Shown here: piece after piece, positions 1 through 5,510 of the stretch
Layout: the number at the start of each line of letters is the position of its first letter
How positions within the stretch are numbered: position 1 is the first letter of the stretch
Source: an uncultured Clostridia bacterium
Lineage (GTDB): Bacteria; Bacillota; Clostridia; Oscillospirales; Acutalibacteraceae
DNA length: 7,366 nucleotides
Assembly (NCBI GenBank): GCA_947565265.1
Contig: CANOFK010000047.1
Coordinates: forward strand, 1-7,366
Direction: 5' to 3'
The notes under the pieces: generated by a model
The model's database searches: none
What the model was told of the DNA's origin: nothing
Seen by the model: only the letters and a program-made list of their open reading frames with translations
Program-made: the position numbers and the translations under genes

Positions 1-297
1 GTACGGATGGATTACCGACTCAAACTCCGCCCCGCGTTCTAAAAGCATTGGAACCAATTTCTGTTTTGCCTGGGGCGAGGCAATCGCCATGACCAATACT
101 TCATTCTCTTTGGGATAGTAGCCTTGTATTGTCCCCACCACACCGTAGTCGCACGCTTTCCCTTTTAAAGGCTCCTCTGTATCATCCAAAAAACCTTTGA
201 TATTCCACCTAGGCCCTTGGATTCGGTGGATGTCCTTAATAATTTGTAATACCTCCCGGCCGCAGCCGCCGGCACCCACAATATACAAATCCTTCAT
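1..297 (-). CDS. NeuD/PglD/VioB-type sugar O/N-acetyltransferase, N-terminal part (3' end cut by window)
   Basis: The reading frame begins at ATG 297 and stays open for 99 residues to the left edge. It starts MKDLYIVGAGGCGREVLQII, the Rossmann-like PglD_N domain with its glycine-rich loop (8-13). GFLDD (35-39) and VVGTI (53-57) follow, then a helical stretch and SVIHPY at the cut. These are standard for the NeuD/PglD family, whose second half is a left-handed beta-helix with the catalytic His and the acetyl-CoA site; that half is outside the window. Following a VioA-like gene, rmlA and rmlB, the likely job is N-acetylation of dTDP-4-amino-4,6-dideoxyhexose, as in VioB. NeuD-type O-acetylation of a sialic-like sugar cannot be excluded. 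An alternative ATG at 315 would add six residues (MGAGDG), but ATG 297 fits the family N-terminus. The gap to the rmlB stop is 22 nt. Confidence 0.88.
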   Translation of the reverse strand, partial: MKDLYIVGAGGCGREVLQIIKDIHRIQGPRWNIKGFLDDTEEPLKGKACDYGVVGTIQGYYPKENEVLVMAIASPQAKQKLVPMLLERGAEFESVIHPY

Positions 298-319
298 ACC
301 ATCACCAGCCCCCATAGAT

Positions 320-1321
320 TTATGCATAATAGCCGCTATACTCCCCGGAAACGATATCGTGCCACCAGGGCCGGTTATCGAGGTACCATCGGAGGGTCCG
401 CTCGAGGCCGTCCTCAAAGCTTACCAGAGGCAGCCAGCCCAGTTCCTTGTAAATTTTCGCCGGGTCAATGGCATACCGCCGGTCATGGCCTTTGCGGTCG
501 GCCACATATCGTACCAGGCTTTCCGGCTTGCCCAGCCTGGTGAGGATCCGTTCCACTATGTCTATGTTCTTCCACTCGTTGTGCCCGCCCACGTTGTATA
601 TCTCACCGACCCTGCCCTCCCGCAAAATTAGTTCGACCGCCCGGCAGTGGTCCTCCACAAACAGCCAGTCCCGCACGTTCAGGCCATCTCCGTACACGGG
701 CAGCGGCTTATCCTCCAGCGCGTTTATCACCATCAAAGGGATAAACTTCTCCGGGAACTGCCGTGGCCCATAATTGTTGGAACACCGGGATACCGTGGCC
801 GGCAAACCGTAAGTCCGCACATACGATTGCACCAGCAAATCTGCCGCGGCTTTGGACGCGCTGTAGGGCGAACTGGTGTGCAGCGGCGTGCTTTCGGTAA
901 AGGACAGGTCTGGCCTATCCAACGGCAAATCACCGTAAACCTCGTCTGTCGAAACCTGGTGGTACCGCTCAACGCCAAACGTCCGGCAGGCCTCCAGCAG
1001 TGTGGCCGTACCCATCACATTGGTCTGTAAGAACACCTCCGGGCCGGTAATCGAGCGGTCTACGTGCGTTTCAGCGGCAAAGTTTACCACGCACTCCGGA
1101 TGCTCACTTTTGAACAACTCAAGCACCAGATTCTTGTCACAAATATCGCCTTTTACAAACCGGAAATGGGCGGCATCCAGCACGGGCTTTAGCGTGGACA
1201 GGTTCCCCGCATAGGTCAGCTTGTCCAGGCAGACTACCCTGTCCCCCGGGTGCCTATCCATCCAGTAGAATATGAAATTCGAGCCGATGAAACCTGCTCC
1301 ACCAGTCACCAGCAAGGTCAT
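320..1321 (-). CDS. rfbB: dTDP-glucose 4,6-dehydratase RmlB
   Basis: An extended short-chain dehydrogenase that converts dTDP-glucose to dTDP-4-keto-6-deoxyglucose with bound NAD+. From the ATG at 1321 the protein has 333 residues. It shows the Rossmann TGGAGFIGSN (6-15), NFAAETHVDRS (80-90), the STDEVYG active-site segment (124-130) with the Asp-Glu pair, the YSASK catalytic Tyr/Lys (153-157), NNYGPRQFPEKF (182-193), the substrate-binding YGDGLNVRDW (210-219) and KGHDRRYAID near the end. Two starts are possible. ATG 1336 adds five residues but has no good ribosome site. ATG 1321 has a GGCGG element upstream and places MTLLVTGGAGFIG as in other RmlB proteins, so it is preferred. Neither rmlC nor rmlD follows, which fits use of the keto sugar by the aminotransferase in this operon. 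Confidence 0.96.
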   Translation of the reverse strand: MTLLVTGGAGFIGSNFIFYWMDRHPGDRVVCLDKLTYAGNLSTLKPVLDAAHFRFVKGDICDKNLVLELFKSEHPECVVNFAAETHVDRSITGPEVFLQTNVMGTATLLEACRTFGVERYHQVSTDEVYGDLPLDRPDLSFTESTPLHTSSPYSASKAAADLLVQSYVRTYGLPATVSRCSNNYGPRQFPEKFIPLMVINALEDKPLPVYGDGLNVRDWLFVEDHCRAVELILREGRVGEIYNVGGHNEWKNIDIVERILTRLGKPESLVRYVADRKGHDRRYAIDPAKIYKELGWLPLVSFEDGLERTLRWYLDNRPWWHDIVSGEYSGYYA

Positions 1322-1345
1322 GGTACGCACCGCCATTCCGTATGA

Positions 1346-2230
1346 TTATCGTAGGAACCGCCCTTCCGCTACGCCTTTTAAGTGCTCGCTGTAGGGCGCT
1401 TTGCCATACATGGCCGCAGCTTTTAAGAGATCCTCCCGGCCGATCCATCCGGCGTAATAGGCGATCTCCTCCGGCGCGGAAATGACCACGCCCTGGCGTT
1501 CCTGCACCGCCTGCACAAATACTGCGGCGTCCATCAGGCTGCCTATGGTGCCGGTATCCATCCAGGCGAACCCCCGGCCCAGGATCTGCGCCTTCAGCCT
1601 GCCCGCCTGCAAATACAGCCGGTTCAGGTCCGTGATCTCCAGTTCGCCACGCTTTGACGGGCGCAGTTTCTTTGCCATCTGGCAGGCCCGGCTATCGTAG
1701 AAGTAAAGCCCCGTAACCGCATAGTGCGATTTGGGGTTCTCGGGTTTCTCTTCCACGCCCACAACCTGGAGCTCCGGACCCAGCTCTACCACCCCAAACC
1801 GCCTCGGGTCCCGCACATAGCAACCAAAAATGGTGGCATAGCCTGATTCTGCGTTGCTGATTGCCTCCTGCAAGTTCGCCGAAAACCAGCCGCCATAGAA
1901 GATGTTGTCACCCAAAACCAGGGCACAGGGTTCATCCCCTACGAACGCCTCACCAATAAGGAGCGCCTGGGCGATCCCCTCCGGCCTGGGCTGCGCGGCA
2001 TAGCTTAGGCAGATGCCGAACTGCCTGCCATCCCCCAGCAAATCCCGGAACCTGGGCAGGTCTTGTGCCGTTGAGATGAGTAAAATGTCCCGGATCCCCG
2101 CCAGCATCAGGGTGGACAGCGGGTAGTATATCATGGGCTTGTCGTATACCGGCAGCAGTTGTTTGGAAACCACTTTTGTCAGCGGATACAGCCGCGTACC
2201 GGATCCCCCGGCCAGGATTATGCCACGCAT
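1346..2230 (-). CDS. rfbA: Glucose-1-phosphate thymidylyltransferase RmlA
   Basis: A 294-residue protein of exactly the usual RmlA length. It joins dTTP and glucose-1-phosphate to give dTDP-glucose and pyrophosphate. The nucleotidyltransferase signature [11 protein letters not shown] (8-18) is followed by the [16 protein letters not shown] substrate region (23-38), LGDNIFYGG (106-114) with the metal-binding Asp, EKPENPKS (161-168) and [11 protein letters not shown] (218-228) with the second metal Asp, D225. The enzyme is intact. After GT the family usually has H-x-S, where this protein has IGS; the effect is unknown. It provides the first step of the dTDP-sugar branch. The stop is followed by rmlB after 24 nt. 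Confidence 0.96.
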   Translation of the reverse strand: MRGIILAGGSGTRLYPLTKVVSKQLLPVYDKPMIYYPLSTLMLAGIRDILLISTAQDLPRFRDLLGDGRQFGICLSYAAQPRPEGIAQALLIGEAFVGDEPCALVLGDNIFYGGWFSANLQEAISNAESGYATIFGCYVRDPRRFGVVELGPELQVVGVEEKPENPKSHYAVTGLYFYDSRACQMAKKLRPSKRGELEITDLNRLYLQAGRLKAQILGRGFAWMDTGTIGSLMDAAVFVQAVQERQGVVISAPEEIAYYAGWIGREDLLKAAAMYGKAPYSEHLKGVAEGRFLR

Positions 2231-2234
2231 CCGG

Positions 2235-2241
2235 CCACCTC
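2235..2241 (-). promoter_or_regulatory. Ribosome binding site of rmlA
   Basis: GAGGTGG lies 4 nt before the ATG at 2230 and overlaps the TGA stop (2240-2242) of the aminotransferase gene. This arrangement favours reinitiation and supports the start choice. Confidence 0.75.
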
Positions 2242-3349
2242 ATTTCTTACAGGATAGGATGATGTTGCAGATCATGTCTACCGTATCCAGTGGCAGTTCC
2301 GGGTATAACGGCAGGGTCAAGACCCGCCGGCTGATTTTCTGCGCTATCGGCGTCCGGCTTGGGTCGAACCGGCCTTTATAGCAGGAAAGCCCGCTGGTCA
2401 GTGGATAGAAGTACCTGCGCCCGTAGATGCTTTGGGCAGCCAGTGCTGCCAAAACCTCATCCCGGCCTGCCCCAAAGGCTTTCTCGTGAAATACCACCGG
2501 AAAGTACGCGTCATTAGGGGTGACCCCCTTTTGGACCGGGTTTAGCTGGATGCCCGGAGTGCCTTCCAGCCTCTCACGGTAGCGCTCTGTGACCCTCCTG
2601 CGCCCCGCAGTATTTTCGTCCATATGGCGCAGGTTGCATAGGCCCATAGCTGCCCGGAACTCGTCAAGCTTGGCGTTGCCGCCGGTTTCACCGGCATCCC
2701 CCTGGCCGTCCAGGCCAAAGTTGCGCAGCCGCCTTAACCGCTGGCCGAGCCCTTCTTCCCGGTAGGCCACCGCGCCGCCCTCAATGGTATGGAAAACCTT
2801 GGTGGCGTGGAAACTGAAACAACTGGCGTCGCCGTAATTTGCGATCCCCCTGCCTTTATACTTTACACCAAAAGCGTGGGCAGCATCATAGACCACTTTC
2901 AAGTTATACTTTTGGGCGACAGCCTCAATCTCCTCTACCGGGCAGGCATTCCCGTACACGTGGACCGGCAGGATCGCCGCTGTTTTCTCTGTGATGAGGG
3001 ATTCGGCCTTACTGGCGTCAAGGGTGAAGTGGACGGGGTCAATGTCGCAGAAAACCGGCTTAAGGCCACAGCGGACGATGGCATGGGTGGTAGACGCGAA
3101 GGTGAAGGGGGTGGTGATGACCTCGCCGGCCAGCCCCATGGCCTGGAGTGTTAATTCCAGGGATAGATGGCCGTTGGTGGTCAGCTCCACGCCATTTGCC
3201 CCCAGGAACCGCTGCAAGCCCATGCGGAGTTCCTCGTGTTTCCCTCCCATATTGGTGAGCCAACGGCTTTCCCACAACGGACGGATTTCGGCGCAGTATT
3301 CTTCATATGTAGGCAAGGCCGGGCAGGTAACATTTATTGCTCTGTCCAT
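2240..3349 (-). CDS. DegT/DnrJ/EryC1/StrS aminotransferase, VioA-like (dTDP-4-keto-6-deoxyglucose 4-aminotransferase)
   Basis: A 369-residue PLP sugar aminotransferase of fold type I. The PLP lysine is K184 in FHATKVFHTIEGGA, and D155 in VVYDAAHAFG should contact the pyridine nitrogen. The N-terminal WESRWLTNMGG (26-36), VITTPFTFAST (77-87), ILPVHVYGN (126-134) and the C-terminal LPLYPEL (346-352) are typical of enzymes that aminate a nucleotide-linked 4-keto-6-deoxy sugar. General similarity is closest to VioA, which forms dTDP-4-amino-4,6-dideoxyglucose with glutamate as donor. The two following genes, rmlA and rmlB, supply the expected substrate. Sequence alone does not settle C4 stereochemistry (gluco as VioA, galacto as WecE) or exclude a C3 aminotransferase. 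It starts 2 nt after the decarboxylase stop with only a weak ribosome site, so it may depend on coupling. Confidence 0.88.
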   Translation of the reverse strand: MDRAINVTCPALPTYEEYCAEIRPLWESRWLTNMGGKHEELRMGLQRFLGANGVELTTNGHLSLELTLQAMGLAGEVITTPFTFASTTHAIVRCGLKPVFCDIDPVHFTLDASKAESLITEKTAAILPVHVYGNACPVEEIEAVAQKYNLKVVYDAAHAFGVKYKGRGIANYGDASCFSFHATKVFHTIEGGAVAYREEGLGQRLRRLRNFGLDGQGDAGETGGNAKLDEFRAAMGLCNLRHMDENTAGRRRVTERYRERLEGTPGIQLNPVQKGVTPNDAYFPVVFHEKAFGAGRDEVLAALAAQSIYGRRYFYPLTSGLSCYKGRFDPSRTPIAQKISRRVLTLPLYPELPLDTVDMICNIILSCKK

Positions 3350-3351
3350 GT

Positions 3352-4479
3352 TCAGTCTACCGCATCACAAAGGCGCCTCATAAAGGCCTCCTTATTCGCC
3401 TGTGGGGAGGTAGTCGGCCTGCCCAGGTCTGGCCTGCTACCAAGAGCAGCTTTGACCTCCAAAAAGGCTAACCCCCCATCCTGCCGGAGGACGTCCAGCG
3501 CCTGGTCTAACTGGAGGATATCCCCTGCCGCCATTGCGCTTTTATAACCGCAAGCCAGCGCAACCCCCGGCAAATCCACCCTTCCCGCTGCCGTAGGCAT
3601 CCCGCCAACGGTTTCGTGGGCCCCGTTGTTGATGACAATATGCCGCAGGTTCGGCGGGTTTGCCGCGCCAATTACCGCCATCGCCCCCATATGCATCACT
3701 GCCGCGCCGTCACCGTCAATACACCACACTATCTCCCCCGGCCGCTGTACGGCTATTCCCAGGGCAATAGACGAACTATGGCCCATGCTGCCTACCGTCA
3801 GGAAATCCCGCCCATGGTTTTGGCCTAACCGCTCCCGCAATTCGAACAGTTCCCGGCTGGCCTTACCCGTGGTGCAAACAATGGGGGCGTCCCCTGTAAC
3901 CGCCACAATATGTTCTAATATCCCCTCGCGCCCCATAACATACCCGTTGCCATAATCCGGCCTGCCGCTGTAGGCAAGCGCCCCTTTGCGTACCACGAAA
4001 GCCACGCTCTTGCCCTTTTCCAGCAGCGGGCGGAACCGCCCCATTGCCGTGGCGATGTCCCCCTCTGTACTCTCCGGGCCAACCACAAGGTATGGTATCT
4101 CCATGCAGTCCAACAGTTTTAAGGTGATTTCTCCTTGAAACGCGTGCTGGGGCTCATCCTTCACGCCCGGCTCGCCCCGCCAGCCTACTATGAAAATGGC
4201 CGGTATGCCATATACCCTTTGGTCCAGCAGGGACGCCACCGGGTTGATGGCATTCCCCTCCCCGGAGTTCTGCATATACACGGCCCCTACCTTGCCAGTT
4301 GCCAGGTGGTATCCCGCCACCAACGCCACCGCGTTGCCTTCGTTGGCGGCAATTATATGGTGCCGCACGTCCTGCCCAAACCGGTCCTGCAAGTAATTGC
4401 AAAGCGCTTTTAGCTGGGAATCCGGCACCCCAGTATAAAAGTCCACGCCCATAGCGGCTACAAATGCTTTCACGTCCAT
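3352..4479 (-). CDS. aepY: Phosphonopyruvate decarboxylase (ThDP-dependent)
   Basis: A 375-residue enzyme of normal length for the family. It decarboxylates 3-phosphonopyruvate to phosphonoacetaldehyde, the irreversible step that pulls the unfavourable PEP mutase equilibrium forward. The N-terminal pyrimidine-binding domain begins with FYTGVPDS (14-21), has the catalytic Glu in AANEGNAVAL (E47) and continues with YMQNSGEGNAINP (68-80). GWRGEPGVKDEPQH follows at 99-112, a segment typical of phosphonopyruvate and sulfopyruvate decarboxylases. The C-terminal diphosphate-binding domain holds GSMGHSSS (230-237) and the ThDP/Mg signature from GDG (256-258) to NN (284-285). Sulfopyruvate decarboxylase is a relative, but the adjacent PEP mutase decides for the phosphonate role. 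The stop codon lies 2 nt before the next gene. Confidence 0.95.
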   Translation of the reverse strand: MDVKAFVAAMGVDFYTGVPDSQLKALCNYLQDRFGQDVRHHIIAANEGNAVALVAGYHLATGKVGAVYMQNSGEGNAINPVASLLDQRVYGIPAIFIVGWRGEPGVKDEPQHAFQGEITLKLLDCMEIPYLVVGPESTEGDIATAMGRFRPLLEKGKSVAFVVRKGALAYSGRPDYGNGYVMGREGILEHIVAVTGDAPIVCTTGKASRELFELRERLGQNHGRDFLTVGSMGHSSSIALGIAVQRPGEIVWCIDGDGAAVMHMGAMAVIGAANPPNLRHIVINNGAHETVGGMPTAAGRVDLPGVALACGYKSAMAAGDILQLDQALDVLRQDGGLAFLEVKAALGSRPDLGRPTTSPQANKEAFMRRLCDAVD

Positions 4480-5507
4480 ACTGCGCCCCCCTCTAATATC
4501 TGGTGGTATAGTAGGCTTATCGCGCCTATATCCAGCGGTACCGGGTTATTCCTTAAGCGCTCTGCGTTTACGGAACCCGTGAGTACCTCATAATCCCCTG
4601 GGGATGGCCTTGGTATACCCAAGCCCAAACCCGACACCATGCTTTGGAATTTGGCAACTGCATCTTCTACCGTATCACAGCCAAAGGCTTTTGCAAGCCT
4701 GCAAAATACCGCATGCAATCCCGGGCCGCTTTGCCTGTCCATATACGGCCACAATGCGGCATTGCACAGCGCCGCCGCATGCCCATGGGCAATACCATAT
4801 AGCGTGGTAAGCTTGTAGCTCATGGCATGCCCCGCAGTGGTCTGGGTCAAGTTAATGGCTTTCCCCGCCAGGTATGCCGCCTGCTGCATACCCGCGTTAC
4901 CCGCGGATGTGTTTTCCAGGTATGCGCCCATATTCGACAGCACACCCTGTATGGCCTGAAAGGCATACCCCCTGCTTTCCTCTGTAGCCTTTACCGACCA
5001 GAAACTCTCCATCCCGTGGCAGAGAGCATCCAGCATAGAGGCCTTGCGGTGGTATGCCGGCAGGGTCTTTAACAGGGACGGGTCGAACAGCACCACATCC
5101 GGCAGGCAGGTTGCATCGCTTACGGATGTTTTCTCCCCATCACGGTAGACCACCGCAAAGTGGGTGGCCTCGCTGCCGGTCCCGGCCGTGGTGGGGATGG
5201 CAATGAGGGGCACACCGGCGCCTGACCAGAATCTTACACACTTGGCCACGTCCAGCGCACTGCCCCCTCCCAGGCCTACGACGCAGTCACAGCCTTCCTC
5301 CCGAAAAAAACTTGTAGCCTGCAAAGCAGAACCGTAGTCCGGGTTGGGTGCAAAACCGTTAAACGGTACTGCCTCCAACTGCTCAAAGTAACGGTACAGC
5401 GCTGTGCCCTGGGCTGACTTCCCACACACGAGGAAAGGTTTCTTTATATGCAAACCACGGAAGTATGCATCCAGTTCGCCTATATTGGCAAGCAATCCTT
5501 GTCCCAT
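4470..5507 (-). CDS. Iron-dependent alcohol dehydrogenase, probable phosphonoacetaldehyde reductase
   Basis: A 345-residue group III (Fe-ADH) dehydrogenase. Visible landmarks are the nucleotide-binding GGGS loop (GLGGGSALDVAK, 78-89), IPTTAGTGSEAT at 104-115, and the four expected metal ligands: D160 and H164 in MLDALCHGMES, H227 in AGHAMSY, and H241 in IAHGHA. Length is slightly short for the family (about 370-390) but all core motifs are present. Fe-ADHs of this type in phosphonate clusters (for example PhpC of phosphinothricin biosynthesis) reduce phosphonoacetaldehyde to 2-hydroxyethylphosphonate using NAD(P)H in the cytosol. The position between PEP mutase and phosphonopyruvate decarboxylase makes that role likely here; the exact substrate is inferred from context and not from sequence alone. 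The stop overlaps the next gene by 10 nt, so the two are probably coupled. Confidence 0.88.
   Translation of the reverse strand: MGQGLLANIGELDAYFRGLHIKKPFLVCGKSAQGTALYRYFEQLEAVPFNGFAPNPDYGSALQATSFFREEGCDCVVGLGGGSALDVAKCVRFWSGAGVPLIAIPTTAGTGSEATHFAVVYRDGEKTSVSDATCLPDVVLFDPSLLKTLPAYHRKASMLDALCHGMESFWSVKATEESRGYAFQAIQGVLSNMGAYLENTSAGNAGMQQAAYLAGKAINLTQTTAGHAMSYKLTTLYGIAHGHAAALCNAALWPYMDRQSGPGLHAVFCRLAKAFGCDTVEDAVAKFQSMVSGLGLGIPRPSPGDYEVLTGSVNAERLRNNPVPLDIGAISLLYHQILEGGAVWT
4486..4493 (-). promoter_or_regulatory. Ribosome binding site of phosphonopyruvate decarboxylase
   Basis: GAGGGGGG lies 6 nt before the ATG at 4479 and inside the end of the reductase gene. It fixes the start and shows that the 10-nt gene overlap is real. 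Confidence 0.75.
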
Positions 5508-5510
5508 CCC

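Noticed and set aside
313..315. ATG at 315 as the start of the NeuD/PglD-like gene
   Set aside because: It would add MGAGDG before the typical MKDLYIVGAGG start and lacks a clear ribosome site.
298..319. Gap between rmlB and the acetyltransferase as a terminator or promoter
   Set aside because: Only 22 nt, with no inverted repeat, T-run or promoter-like boxes; it looks like a plain intra-operon spacer.
1334..1336. ATG at 1336 as the rmlB start
   Set aside because: It has no usable ribosome site and extends past the conserved N-terminus; ATG 1321 fits better. The longer form is not excluded.
2240..3349. The aminotransferase as the aminoethylphosphonate transaminase
   Set aside because: Its motifs (FHATK, VITTPFTFAST, LPLYPEL) are those of DegT-family sugar aminotransferases, a different subgroup from PhnW/AepZ, and rmlA/rmlB lie next to it.
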